A DNA stretch of 64,000 nucleotides from Selenomonadales bacterium UBA7018 (GTDB lineage: Bacteria; Bacillota; Negativicutes; Selenomonadales; Selenomonadaceae): NCBI GenBank assembly GCA_002448305.1, contig DJWY01000025.1, positions 127,894-191,893 on the forward strand, written 5' to 3'. Positions within the stretch are counted from its first letter, which is position 1. Each line of letters starts with the position of its first letter. The translations under genes and the position numbers were made by a program. The notes beneath the pieces are model-generated. The model saw only the letters and a program-made list of their open reading frames with translations, was not told the origin of the DNA and ran no database searches. This document shows, piece by piece, positions 33,068-42,130 of this stretch.

Positions 33068-34130
33068 TGGACTCCTCCAAAATTTGGTCAATCTCCTTTA
33101 AGAGTTCGGCGACAAGTTCGGATTCGGGGACTTTGCGAACGACAACGCCTTTGCGGAAAATAATTCCTTCGCCGTCAGCACCGGCAATCCCGACATCAGC
33201 ATTACGCGCTTCGCCGGGTCCATTGACGGCGCAACCCATTACCGCGACCGTTAAATTTTTCTGTATGGAAGAAATTTTTTCCTCAACCTGCGCGGCGATT
33301 GCAGGCAGATTGATTTTCGTACGCCCGCAAGTAGGACAAGCAACCAAAGTTACTCCGCCGTCACGAAGACCGAGCGATTTTAAAATTTCCTTAGCGACTT
33401 TTACTTCGACGACAGGGTCGCCCGTCAGCGAAATGCGAATTGTATCGCCGATACCTTCCGCCAATAACGCGCCAATTCCGACCGCCGATTTTATGACACC
33501 GCTATTGACTGTGCCCGCTTCCGTTATGCCCAAATGGAGCGGATAATTTTTTTTCTCGCTCATAAGGCGATAGGCGGCAAGTGTCAACGGCACGTCATGC
33601 GCTTTAAGCGAAATTTTTATATCGAAGAATTCTTCTGCCTCTAAAATTTCCACGTGCTCCAATGCTGATTCAACTAAGGCTTCGGGTGTCGCGCCGCCGT
33701 ATTTCTGCAAAATTTTGTTGCTAAGCGAACCCGCATTGACGCCAATTCTTATCGGAATTCCCGCCGCCCGCGCAGATTTTACGACTTCGCGAACATGCGC
33801 CGCCCCGCGAATATTTCCAGGATTTAAACGCAATGCCGCTACGCCTTGTGCAATCGATTCTAACGCAAGTTTATAATCAAAATGAATATCCGCGACAACT
33901 GGCAACTCAACTGCCGAAACAATTTTACTTAAAGCTTTCGCCGCCGCCATATCGGGCACGGCAACGCGAGCAATTTCGCAACCTTCCGCCGCAAGTCTCT
34001 GGATTTGTTCAATCGTGGCGGTTGCGTCGTGCGTTTTAGTATTTGTCATTGATTGAATACTAATCGGAGCACCGCCGCCAACTTTGACACTCCCTACGCT
34101 GATTTGTCTTGTCAATTTTCTTTCAAACAT
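33060..34130 (-). CDS. ispG: 4-hydroxy-3-methylbut-2-enyl diphosphate synthase
   Basis: Second-last step of the MEP isoprenoid pathway. 356 residues. Signatures: SIQSMTNTKTHDATATIEQI near residue 25, VADIHFDYKLAL near 80, LRLNPGNIRG, and the Fe-S ligands in VACPTCGRTKINL near 265 and MGCAVNGPGEARNADVGIAG near 300. The ATG at 34130 follows GAGGTGAT by 5 nt; the GTG three codons upstream is part of that ribosome site. Unusually it is not followed by other housekeeping genes but by the HerA-like gene, which it overlaps. Confidence 0.95.
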   Translation of the reverse strand: MFERKLTRQISVGSVKVGGGAPISIQSMTNTKTHDATATIEQIQRLAAEGCEIARVAVPDMAAAKALSKIVSAVELPVVADIHFDYKLALESIAQGVAALRLNPGNIRGAAHVREVVKSARAAGIPIRIGVNAGSLSNKILQKYGGATPEALVESALEHVEILEAEEFFDIKISLKAHDVPLTLAAYRLMSEKKNYPLHLGITEAGTVNSGVIKSAVGIGALLAEGIGDTIRISLTGDPVVEVKVAKEILKSLGLRDGGVTLVACPTCGRTKINLPAIAAQVEEKISSIQKNLTVAVMGCAVNGPGEARNADVGIAGADGEGIIFRKGVVVRKVPESELVAELLKEIDQILEESNE

Positions 34131-34205
34131 TCTAATCACCTCAAAGATATTTTATCAATCACCGCCGTAACTTGCAAAACTTTTTCCAGTAAACATTATA
34201 AAAAA

Positions 34206-34234
34206 TTGACGTTGACAATCACCTTTTGTATAAT
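34206..34234 (+). promoter_or_regulatory. Promoter of bioY-bioB
   Basis: TTGACG (34206-34211), 17-nt spacer, TATAAT (34229-34234). GGAGGAATTAATC and the bioY ATG follow 20 bases on. No clear BirA-type operator with paired GTTAAC-like arms could be recognised. Confidence 0.75.
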
Positions 34235-34254
34235 CGACAGAGGAGGAATTAATC

Positions 34255-34782
34255 ATGCAGAATGACAAAGTACGAGAGCTAACTAAAATGGCAATGTGCG
34301 TCGCGCTGTGTTGCGTGACGGCTTATATCTCGTTTCCGCTACCGTTTACGCCGGGCATGGTGACAGCTTTGACTTTCGCGCTTAGCTTAACCGCTTACCT
34401 TTTGCCGCCGCGACAAAATTTCATGGTGATTGCGATTTATATTTTGCTAGGCGCAATCGGTTTACCGGTTTTGGGTGGCGGTCAAGGATTAGCGCGATTA
34501 GTCAGCCCCGCAGGGGGATTTTATTTCGCGTGGCTCGCCGCCTATCCGCTATTGAGTTTTGTAAAAGGCAACGTCCCGAACTTTAAACGCTTCCTCGCTA
34601 TGAATATCCTAATCGCCATGCCCGTAACCTACGCGGGTGGAATAATTTCTATGATTCTAATGCTTGAAATAACTTTGTGGCAAGCCTTAACTATGGCAGT
34701 TTTCCCGTTCATATTCGGCGACATATTAAAAGCCGCCGCCGCCGCCGCGCTCGGCGTCAAGCTACAAAAAATTTTGGGGTGA
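34255..34782 (+). CDS. bioY: Biotin transporter BioY (ECF S component)
   Basis: 175 residues, six hydrophobic segments. FPLPFTPGMVTALTFALSLT near residue 25, LGAIGLPVLGGGQGLARLVS near 65 and PAGGFYFAWLAAYPLLSF near 83 are the typical BioY motifs for biotin binding in the membrane. It directly precedes bioB, five bases apart, so uptake and the last synthesis step are joined in one operon. Energy-coupling subunits (EcfA/T) are not in the window. Confidence 0.93.
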   Translation: MQNDKVRELTKMAMCVALCCVTAYISFPLPFTPGMVTALTFALSLTAYLLPPRQNFMVIAIYILLGAIGLPVLGGGQGLARLVSPAGGFYFAWLAAYPLLSFVKGNVPNFKRFLAMNILIAMPVTYAGGIISMILMLEITLWQALTMAVFPFIFGDILKAAAAAALGVKLQKILG

Positions 34783-34787
34783 TAACT

Positions 34788-35777
34788 TTGGAGATTGCAA
34801 AGAAAATTATTGGCGGCGAACGCCTTAAACCTTCCGACGATTTGAGTTTTCTTCTGACTGCGCCGCTAGAAAAACTTCAGGCGGGCGCACACTTGATTCA
34901 GGAAAAATTTTTCGGCAAGCACATCGACCTTTGCACAATCATTAATGGCAAAAGCGGGCGTTGCTCCGAAAATTGCAAGTATTGCGCTCAATCTGCGCGG
35001 CATAAAACTGGCATTGCTGAATATGATTTCCTTCCGACCGAAAAGATTTTGGAAGTCGCGCTCGCTAACGAAAAATTCGGCGTCAATCGCTTTGCAATCG
35101 TCACTAGCGGACGCGCTCTCGACGGTAAGAACTTTAAACGCGCTATCGACGCTTATAAAATTCTCCGCAATAATCTCAAAATCGATTTATGTGCCTCGCA
35201 CGGCATTTTATCTGCTGAACAACTTAGAAGGCTTCGGGCGGCGGGCGTCAAGCGTTATCATCACAATTTGGAAACCTCGCGGCGATTTTTTCCGGAAATT
35301 TGTACCTCGCATACTTTCGACGACCGAATCAGAACGATTAAACTTGCGCAGGCGGCAGGGCTTGAAGTTTGTTCGGGCGGGATAATTGGCATGGGCGAAA
35401 CGTGGCAAGATAGAATTGATTTAGCGTTTGAAGTCGCCGCGCTCGGTATAAAATCTATCCCGATAAATGTTTTGGACGCGATTAAGGGGACGCCGCTTGA
35501 AAATTTGCCGCGCCTTAGTTCCGAAGATATTTTGCGCACGATTGCCATTTTCCGCTATATAAATCCGACTGCGAATGTTCGCTTTGCCGCCGGTAGAAAA
35601 TTTTTGCCGAATTCCGGCGCATCCGCTTTCCTAAACGGAGCTTCCGCCGCCATTACAGGAAACATGCTTACCACGTCGAATATTAATATCAAAACTGATT
35701 TAAAACTTTTGGCGAAACTCGGTCTGACGAATAAGGAAGGTGATTCAAATGACAGAACAAGAAAAAATCAATGCTGA
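34788..35777 (+). CDS. bioB: Biotin synthase
   Basis: Radical SAM enzyme that inserts sulfur into dethiobiotin. 329 residues. GRCSENCKYCAQSARH near residue 58 holds the CxxxCxxC cluster; YHHNLETSRRFFPEICTSH near 155, CSGGIIGMGETWQDRIDL near 190 and AAGRKFLP-type sequence near 270 complete the family set. The TTG start follows GGGGTGA by 5 nt. No other bio synthesis genes are near, so it may serve salvage of dethiobiotin. Its last 29 bases overlap the next small gene. Confidence 0.95.
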   Translation: MEIAKKIIGGERLKPSDDLSFLLTAPLEKLQAGAHLIQEKFFGKHIDLCTIINGKSGRCSENCKYCAQSARHKTGIAEYDFLPTEKILEVALANEKFGVNRFAIVTSGRALDGKNFKRAIDAYKILRNNLKIDLCASHGILSAEQLRRLRAAGVKRYHHNLETSRRFFPEICTSHTFDDRIRTIKLAQAAGLEVCSGGIIGMGETWQDRIDLAFEVAALGIKSIPINVLDAIKGTPLENLPRLSSEDILRTIAIFRYINPTANVRFAAGRKFLPNSGASAFLNGASAAITGNMLTTSNINIKTDLKLLAKLGLTNKEGDSNDRTRKNQC

Positions 35778-36009
35778 AGGTCAAATGAAATTAGCTATGC
35801 AGGACGCAAAAATATACGCGCTTACACAAGAAATGCGCGATTTTAAGGAAGAAATGCGCGAGTTCAAAAACGAAATGCGCGAAAGCCGCGCCCGTCAAGA
35901 TGAAGATATGCGCGAACTTCGCACCGCACTCAATAACAATGTCCGCAATATGTTTATCACTGTGATAATTGGCGTTGGAGCTATGGTCGTTGCCGTCATG
36001 ATGAAGTAA
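35749..36009 (+). CDS. Small coiled-coil protein with C-terminal membrane anchor, copy 1
   Basis: 86 residues: a charged heptad region (MRDFKEEMREFKNEMRESRA) followed by FITVIIGVGAMVVAVMMK, a single C-terminal membrane segment. The build recalls phage XhlA-type proteins, but there is no phage context. The start ATG lies inside the bioB end, behind GGAAGGTGA. The last 34 residues are identical to those of the next gene although the DNA differs at about nine synonymous sites. Confidence 0.65.
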   Translation: MTEQEKINAEGQMKLAMQDAKIYALTQEMRDFKEEMREFKNEMRESRARQDEDMRELRTALNNNVRNMFITVIIGVGAMVVAVMMK

Positions 36010-36030
36010 ACTTAACGGAAGGTGATTCAA

Positions 36031-36231
36031 ATGACAGCTGAAAGTCAAATGAAATTAGCCTTGCAAGACGCTAAATTTAACATGTTTATGCAAGAAATGC
36101 GCGACCGTGACAATCAACGCGCTGAAGATATGCGCGAACTTCGCACCGCACTAAATAACAACGTCCGCAACATGTTTATTACCGTTATAATCGGCGTCGG
36201 AGCTATGGTCGTCGCCGTCATGATGAAGTAA
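36031..36231 (+). CDS. Small coiled-coil protein with C-terminal membrane anchor, copy 2
   Basis: 66 residues, a shorter paralogue of the preceding gene: MTAESQMKLALQDAKFNMFM, one coil segment, and the same C-terminal anchor FITVIIGVGAMVVAVMMK. The leader GGAAGGTGATTCAA is the same as for copy 1, so the whole unit was duplicated. It is the last gene before a terminator. Function unknown; hetero-oligomer formation with copy 1 through the shared coil is plausible. Confidence 0.65.
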   Translation: MTAESQMKLALQDAKFNMFMQEMRDRDNQRAEDMRELRTALNNNVRNMFITVIIGVGAMVVAVMMK

Positions 36232-36238
36232 TAAAAAA

Positions 36239-36275
36239 GTCTCCTACCTTGAAATTGGCAGGAGGCTTTTTGGTT
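36239..36275. terminator. Terminator between the small-protein pair and cstA
   Basis: GTCTCCTACC-TTGAAATT-GGCAGGAGGC followed by TTTTTGG, with AAAAAA on the other side. One mismatch and one G-U in a 10-bp stem; works in the plus direction and probably also for the convergent cstA gene. Confidence 0.8.
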
Positions 36276-36286
36276 TCAGAAAAAAT

Positions 36287-37747
36287 TTATCGCAAACTTT
36301 GTGACGTCACTGAACTTTTGCCGAACTTTATAATAGCTGTCGCGTAAAGTCCCGCGCAAACCGCCGCCAAAACATAACTCAACGTCCAGTCAAGCCCAAA
36401 TCCTATCGGCGCGTGCAAAATGTACGTCGAGACCATGTACATATAAAAAGTTCCAGGAAGAACCGCCATTAAATACGGCATACTGTTTTTAATCATGTAA
36501 ACGGAAATCATAGCGAAGGCGAAAACCGCGATAGTTTCATTCGCCCACGAGAAATAACGCCAGAGCAAAGCAAAGCCGCTTTTGTCGGTCTTAGCGTAAT
36601 ACAAAACAATCGCCACGATTGCAAATATCATAAACGCCAGCGTAAAGGCATTAACTTTTTTATGTTGGTCAATGTGGAGCGCGTCGCCTAGCATTAATCG
36701 CAACGAACGCAACGCCGTATCGCCCGACGTTATCGCCAAAACTATGACGCCCAAAATAGCAACCATGCCGCCGACGCCGCCGAGCATATCTTTAGCGATA
36801 ACACCGACAACAACCGCCGCTTGCTTATAAAGATTTTCATCAGTCGCAATGCCGCTACCGACTGCGCCCATAGCCGCACCCGCCCAACTCATCGCGATAA
36901 AACCTTCAGCAATCATCGTGTTGTAGTAAATTAAGCGTCCGTGCTTTTCGTTCGTGACGGCGCGGGCAATCAACGTAGCCTGAGTGGAGTGAAAACCCGA
37001 CGTTATGCCGCAAGCAACCGTTATAAAAAATATCGGGATAAAGTTTTCGCCGTAGGGGTGGACGTTCGCAATGCCAGTTTCCCAAACTTCCTTCAGCGGA
37101 TAGCCGTTAATGAACATTCCGAAGAAAATCCCGACTGCGCTCAGCAAAAGTATCAACCCGAATATCGGATAAATGCGCCCGATAATTTTATCAATCGGAA
37201 GGAGCGTCGCAATCAGATAGTAAAGCAAAATCACGGCGTAAACCATAACGATTGTAGTTGACAGCGAGGAAACATCTTCGCCGATAATGTGCGAAACGAA
37301 TAAATCGCCGGGCGTGTAGATAAAGACGACGCCGACCAAAAGCATTAAGAAGCAGACGAAGACATTATAAACTTTGTAAACTCCGCCGCCTAAAAACCTT
37401 CTGACGAGCGAGGGCATTTGTTCGCCGTTGTTGCGCAGGGAAATCATGCCGCTCATGTAATCATGAACCGCGCCGCCGATAACGCAACCGATTGGAATTG
37501 TTAGAAACGCAATCGGACCAAATAAAATGCCTTGAATCGGTCCGAGAACAGGACCCGTGCCCGCAATGTCCAAAAGTTCAATCAGCGTATTTCTCCATTT
37601 GTTCATTGGTACGAAGTCAACGCCGTCGCGAAGTCTAACGGCGGGTGTTTGAACGGAAGGATTAGGCTTCATAACTTTTTCGCAGAACGAACCGTAAACC
37701 GCCGCGCCGCCAATTAAAATTGCTAAGCCGATTAGAAATGTTATCAA
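36287..37747 (-). CDS. cstA: CstA-family peptide/pyruvate transporter, copy A
   Basis: 486 residues with about 14 hydrophobic segments. GPVLGPIQGILFGPIAFLTI near residue 65 and GCVIGGAVHDYMSGMISLRN near 85 are the CstA signatures, and TATLIARAVTNE-type and TSGDTALRSLRLMLGD motifs follow. CstA proteins import peptides or pyruvate during carbon limitation. The length is that of the short CstA type (about 480), not the long E. coli form (about 700). TTG start behind CAGGAGG. A paralogue of the same length lies directly upstream on the same strand. Confidence 0.9.
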   Translation of the reverse strand: MITFLIGLAILIGGAAVYGSFCEKVMKPNPSVQTPAVRLRDGVDFVPMNKWRNTLIELLDIAGTGPVLGPIQGILFGPIAFLTIPIGCVIGGAVHDYMSGMISLRNNGEQMPSLVRRFLGGGVYKVYNVFVCFLMLLVGVVFIYTPGDLFVSHIIGEDVSSLSTTIVMVYAVILLYYLIATLLPIDKIIGRIYPIFGLILLLSAVGIFFGMFINGYPLKEVWETGIANVHPYGENFIPIFFITVACGITSGFHSTQATLIARAVTNEKHGRLIYYNTMIAEGFIAMSWAGAAMGAVGSGIATDENLYKQAAVVVGVIAKDMLGGVGGMVAILGVIVLAITSGDTALRSLRLMLGDALHIDQHKKVNAFTLAFMIFAIVAIVLYYAKTDKSGFALLWRYFSWANETIAVFAFAMISVYMIKNSMPYLMAVLPGTFYMYMVSTYILHAPIGFGLDWTLSYVLAAVCAGLYATAIIKFGKSSVTSQSLR

Positions 37748-37771
37748 AATAATTCGCCTCCTGAAGATTTT

Positions 37772-39232
37772 TTATCGCAAATTTTTTGACGAAATGGAAC
37801 CCTTGCCGAATTTTACAACCGACATGACATAAAGAGCTGCGCAGATTGCCGCCAAAATATAACTCAACGTCCAGCCAAAGCCAAATCCTATCGGCGCGTG
37901 TAAAATGTACGACGAGATAACATACATGTAAAACGTGCCAGGAATTATCGCCATTAGGTACGGCATATTATTTTTAATCATGTAAACAGTAATCATCGCG
38001 AAGACAAAAGTTATAATCGTTTCGTTCGCCCAAGAGAAGTACCGCCAGAGAATCGAAAAGCCGCTTGCATCTGTTTTTGCGTAATAAAGTATGACCGCCA
38101 CAACCGCGAAGATAATAAGCGAAAGGAAAAGTGTGTTGCTTTTCTTTCTGTTGTCGATTTGGAGTGCCTCGCCGACTATTATTCTTAGCGAACGCAATGC
38201 CGTATCGCCCGACGTTATCGCTAAAATTATGACGCCGAGCACAGCAACTAAGCCGCCGACACTGCCGAGCATTTCTCCGGCAATGTTGCCGACAATTACG
38301 GCAGGAATTTTAAGCAGGTTTTCATTTGTAGCCAGTCCGAGATTAACTAAGCCCATAGCCGCCGCCGACCAAGTCATTGCGATAAAACCTTCAGCAATCA
38401 TCGTGTTGTAAAAAACTAGCCGCCCGTGTTGTTCATTAGTGACGGTGCGCGAAATTAGCGTTGCTTGTGTCGCGTGGAAACCCGACGCTACTCCACAAGT
38501 GACAGTAACAAAAAACATCGGGATAAAATGTTCGCCGAAGGGGTGCGCGGTGAAAAGGTTCGCTTCCCAAATTTCAGTTAGCGGATAGCCTTTAATGAAT
38601 AGCCCTAAAAAAATTCCGACCGCGCTTAGCAAAAGTATCGCGCCAAAAATCGGATAGACGCGCCCGATAATTTTATCAATCGGAAACAGCGTAGCCGCGA
38701 GATAATAAGCAAAGATAACGGCGTAAACAATGGCAACCGTCGTTGTAAGCGTGGAAATATCGCCGCCGATAAATTTCGATACGAATAAATCGCCGGGTGT
38801 GTAAATGAAAACCGTACCGAGTAGCAACAGCAACAAGCAGACAAAAATATTGTAGAAAGCATAAACTTTGTCGCCTAAGAAACGCCGCATAAGAAAAGGC
38901 GTCTGCTCGCCGTTGTTGCGCATGGAAATCATAGCGACCATATAATCATGAACCGCGCCACTAATGACGCAACCGATTGGAATTGTGATAAAGGCAATCG
39001 GACCAAACAAAATGCCTTGAATCGGTCCGAAGACAGGTCCGGTTCCCGCAATGTTCAGCAGTTCAATAAGAGTATTGCGCCATTTATCCATTGGCACGAA
39101 GTCAACGCCGTCACGAAGTTTAATCGCGGGCGTTTGGGTGGAAGAACGCGGCTTCATAACCCTTTCGCAGAACGCGCCGTAAATCGCCCCTCCAACAATC
39201 AGAATTACTAAGCCGGTTAGAAACGTAATCAA
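37772..39232 (-). CDS. cstA: CstA-family peptide/pyruvate transporter, copy B
   Basis: 486 residues, similar to copy A along the whole length (for example GPVFGPIQGILFGPIAFITI and TSGDTALRSLRIIVGEAL). The TTG start at 39232 follows GTGGAGG by 9 nt, giving MITFLTGLVILIVGG, which aligns with MITFLIGLAILIGG of copy A; the frame is open further upstream but without a ribosome site. Tandem duplication with considerable divergence suggests different substrates. The spacer to copy A is 24 nt, so one transcript is likely. Confidence 0.9.
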   Translation of the reverse strand: MITFLTGLVILIVGGAIYGAFCERVMKPRSSTQTPAIKLRDGVDFVPMDKWRNTLIELLNIAGTGPVFGPIQGILFGPIAFITIPIGCVISGAVHDYMVAMISMRNNGEQTPFLMRRFLGDKVYAFYNIFVCLLLLLLGTVFIYTPGDLFVSKFIGGDISTLTTTVAIVYAVIFAYYLAATLFPIDKIIGRVYPIFGAILLLSAVGIFLGLFIKGYPLTEIWEANLFTAHPFGEHFIPMFFVTVTCGVASGFHATQATLISRTVTNEQHGRLVFYNTMIAEGFIAMTWSAAAMGLVNLGLATNENLLKIPAVIVGNIAGEMLGSVGGLVAVLGVIILAITSGDTALRSLRIIVGEALQIDNRKKSNTLFLSLIIFAVVAVILYYAKTDASGFSILWRYFSWANETIITFVFAMITVYMIKNNMPYLMAIIPGTFYMYVISSYILHAPIGFGFGWTLSYILAAICAALYVMSVVKFGKGSISSKNLR

Positions 39233-39310
39233 AATAGTTCGCCTCCACAATTCAGGATAGAAAACGAGCGGAAAGCCTAGAAACTTCCCGCCCATTATTT
39301 TAGCATAAAA

Positions 39311-42103
39311 TCAATTCGTTTTAGCAGTTTTATTTACGTCTTCGATAGAAGTTGCAATCTCTTCCATTTTGTAAGCTTCGATAATGTCGCCCTCTCTGAA
39401 GTCGCGATAATCGACAATCGAAATGCCGCATTCATAACCGGCGGCGACTTCCTTAACTTCGTCCTTAAAGCGGCGCAAGGAATCAATTTCGCCGTCGAAC
39501 ATTTCGATATTATCACGCAGGATACGAATTTTGCTGTTATTGAAAATTTTCCCTTCCAAAACGTAAGAACCTGCAACGAGAGCTTTAGAGAACTTCATAA
39601 CTTTGCGAATTTCGACGCGCCCTTGAATAACTTCCTTGAACTTCGGCGCAAGTAAACCGCTCATAGCGTCTTGCACGTCGTGAATTGCATCGTAGATAAC
39701 GCGATAAGTTCTAATGTCAATATTTTCCGTGACGGCGGATTTTCTAGCGTTGTTGTCGGGGCGAACGTTAAAGCCGATAATCAGCGCGTTTGACGAAGAC
39801 GCAAGCATAACATCATTTTCCGTAACCGCGCCAACGCCCGAATGAACGATATTAACGCGGACTTCATCATTTTTATTGAGCGAAAGGAGCGAACTGGATA
39901 GAGCTTCGACCGAGCCTTGAACGTCCGCTTTGACGACGATATTTAAATCTTTCAGCGAGCCGGCTTGAATCTGCGTAAACAGGTCGTCGAGTGAAACTTT
40001 CTTGGACTTGATAAGGTCATTGCGCTGGCGTTCGATTCTGTGTTCAGCGATTGACTTAGCTAACCTTTCGTCGAGAGCCGCGAGAATATCACCGGCGGCG
40101 GGGACATCGTTTAATCCTAAAACTTCGACGGGAACACTTGGACCAGCCTTTTTAAGACTGTCGCCGCGTTCGTTCATCATAGCGCGAACTCTGCCGTAAG
40201 TCGTGCCCGCAACGATATAATCACCAATTCTAAGCGTGCCGTTCTGTACTAAAACCGTAGCGACGGGACCGCGTCCTTTGTCGAGTTGCGCCTCAATGAT
40301 TACGCCGCGAGCTTCGCGATTTGGATTAGCTTTGAATTCCTGCACGTCGGCTTCAAAAAGAATTTCTTCGAGCAAGTCGTTAATGCCGAGATTCTTTTTA
40401 GCGGAGACTTCAACCATAGTAGTATCGCCGCCGAAGTCGCGAGAAACTAAACCGTGCTCAAGAAGTTCTTGCTTAACGCGCATAGGATTTGCGCCGGGCT
40501 TATCGATTTTATTAATGGCGACGATAATTGGGACGTTGGCGGCTTTAGCGTGATTGATAGCCTCAATGGTTTGCGGCATAACGCCATCATCAGCGGCGAC
40601 AACCAAAATTGCAATATCGGTAACTTGTGTGCCGCGAGCACGCATAGCGGTAAAAGCTTCGTGTCCTGGTGTGTCTAGGAAGACAATTTTTCTGTCGTTG
40701 CAAATGACTTGATACGCGCCGATATGTTGAGTGATTCCGCCGGCTTCAGTGGAGGTGACGTGGGATTTTCTGATAACGTCGAGGAGGGAAGTTTTGCCGT
40801 GGTCAACGTGCCCCATAACCGTAACGACGGGCGGACGGATTTTGAGCGTGGCGGGGTCGTCTTCAATTTCGGGAATAAGAGTTGGGTCGACTTCGGGCGG
40901 AAGTTCTTCAGCAGTGACGCCGAAATCCAAAGCGACTGCTGCGGCGGTATCGAAATCGATAACTTGGTTAATCGTGGCAACGACGCCATTCATCAAAAGT
41001 TTCTTAATGACTTCGACGGCGGTACAGCTCATTTTGCTAGCTAAATCTTTAACCGCTATGCTATCGCCAATTTTGATATGAGTTGGGCGCGCGATTTCGA
41101 CCTTATGAGCGGGTTGCGGCGCGGGGCGATTTTTCTTGCGAGCGGGACGCGGGGCGCGATTTTTATTTTGAGCTTGCTGGGCGTCGTTTTGAGTTTTAGC
41201 GGCTTCCTTAGCGTTAGCGGGACCTTGACGGTTGCGATTGCGCTGGCGATTATTTTTTGTGCTGTCTTCGCGCTGGCGATTTTTGGATTGACGGTCGCCG
41301 CGTTCGCCGCGAGTATCTTGTTTTTCTTGCGGGCGAGCCTCTTGTTTATCTTGAGCGCGAATTTCTTGCCGCTCTTGTTTGCCGCGATTATCGCGACGTT
41401 GTTTGCCCTTTGAATCAGCTTCGGCTTTTGGCTGAAATTTTTCGGCGGGTTTATTATCGATTTTCTGCGCGGTTTTTTGTTGTTGCTTTTGCTGTTGATT
41501 TTTTTGCTCTTGTTGTTGCGTGGGTTTAGGCTGTTGCTTTTGCTGTTGAGGTTTTTGCTCTTGCTTTTGAGCGGGTTTAGGCTGTTGTTTTTGCTGTTGA
41601 GGTTGAGGTTTTTGCTCTTGCTTTTGAGTGGGTTTAGGCTGTTGTTTTTGCTGTTGAGGTTGAGGTTTTTGTTCTTGTTTTTGTTTTTGAGCGGGCTTAG
41701 GTTGTTGTTTTTGCTGTTGAGGTTGAGTTTTTTGCTCTTGTTTTTGAGCGGGCTTAGGCTGTTGCTTTTGCTGTTGAGGTTGAGTTTTTTGCTCTTGCTT
41801 TTGAGCGGGTTTAGGCTGCTGCTTTTGCTGTTGTTGCTGAGCTTTTTGCTCTTGTTTTTGAGCGGGCTTAGGCTGTTGCTTTTGTTGTTGAGGTTGAGGT
41901 TTTTGCTCGATTTTAGGTTCAGGATCGACAGGTTTGCGACGCGCAAATTTTGCCTTGACCATTTCATAAGCTTCTACTTCGACGCCGGAGAAACGATTTT
42001 TAACTTTAACTTTGCTTTTGTTCAGAAAGTCGATAATGACTTGCACATCTTGGTTGAATTCGTTCGCCATGTCATAGATTCTATACTTAATCGGTTTTGA
42101 CAT
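39311..42103 (-). CDS. infB: Translation initiation factor IF-2 with long repeat-rich N-terminal region
   Basis: 930 residues. The C-terminal 510 form the conserved factor: G1 VMGHVDHGKTSLLD near 430, VFLDTPGHEAFTAMRARG as G3, INKIDKPGANPMRVKQ as G4, then the beta-barrel and fMet-tRNA-binding domains. The N-terminal IF2N subdomain (MSKPIKYRIYDMANEFNQDV) is joined to it by about 300 residues of low complexity: some eight copies of a 19-residue unit like EQKPQPQQQKQQPKPAQKQ, then Arg/Asn/Gln-rich sequence. Repeats of 57 bp underlie the first part. A long open frame on the opposite strand here is a by-product of the repeats. Confidence 0.96.
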   Translation of the reverse strand: MSKPIKYRIYDMANEFNQDVQVIIDFLNKSKVKVKNRFSGVEVEAYEMVKAKFARRKPVDPEPKIEQKPQPQQQKQQPKPAQKQEQKAQQQQQKQQPKPAQKQEQKTQPQQQKQQPKPAQKQEQKTQPQQQKQQPKPAQKQKQEQKPQPQQQKQQPKPTQKQEQKPQPQQQKQQPKPAQKQEQKPQQQKQQPKPTQQQEQKNQQQKQQQKTAQKIDNKPAEKFQPKAEADSKGKQRRDNRGKQERQEIRAQDKQEARPQEKQDTRGERGDRQSKNRQREDSTKNNRQRNRNRQGPANAKEAAKTQNDAQQAQNKNRAPRPARKKNRPAPQPAHKVEIARPTHIKIGDSIAVKDLASKMSCTAVEVIKKLLMNGVVATINQVIDFDTAAAVALDFGVTAEELPPEVDPTLIPEIEDDPATLKIRPPVVTVMGHVDHGKTSLLDVIRKSHVTSTEAGGITQHIGAYQVICNDRKIVFLDTPGHEAFTAMRARGTQVTDIAILVVAADDGVMPQTIEAINHAKAANVPIIVAINKIDKPGANPMRVKQELLEHGLVSRDFGGDTTMVEVSAKKNLGINDLLEEILFEADVQEFKANPNREARGVIIEAQLDKGRGPVATVLVQNGTLRIGDYIVAGTTYGRVRAMMNERGDSLKKAGPSVPVEVLGLNDVPAAGDILAALDERLAKSIAEHRIERQRNDLIKSKKVSLDDLFTQIQAGSLKDLNIVVKADVQGSVEALSSSLLSLNKNDEVRVNIVHSGVGAVTENDVMLASSSNALIIGFNVRPDNNARKSAVTENIDIRTYRVIYDAIHDVQDAMSGLLAPKFKEVIQGRVEIRKVMKFSKALVAGSYVLEGKIFNNSKIRILRDNIEMFDGEIDSLRRFKDEVKEVAAGYECGISIVDYRDFREGDIIEAYKMEEIATSIEDVNKTAKTN
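41495..41930 (-). repeat. About eight tandem 57-bp repeats in infB
   Basis: Units encode Gln/Lys/Pro-rich 19-residue blocks, with one unit shortened by two codons and one extended. High similarity between units suggests recent expansion and possible length variation between strains. Confidence 0.75.
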
Positions 42104-42130
42104 AGGTTCACCCCCGTTAGAAATTTTTGT

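Noticed and set aside
34140..34254. BirA operator in the bioY promoter
   Set aside because: GTTGACAATC and ATCGACAG flank the region but the arms are not inverted repeats of the expected kind or spacing.
34677..34787. bioB start 37 codons further upstream inside bioY
   Set aside because: Overlaps bioY in another frame without a ribosome site; TTG at 34788 behind GGGGTGA gives the normal BioB N-terminus.
41477..42100. Leu-rich 207-codon frame antisense to infB
   Set aside because: It is the mirror image of the Gln/Lys/Pro repeats of infB (CTG/TTG-rich complement), lacks a ribosome site and has no family character.
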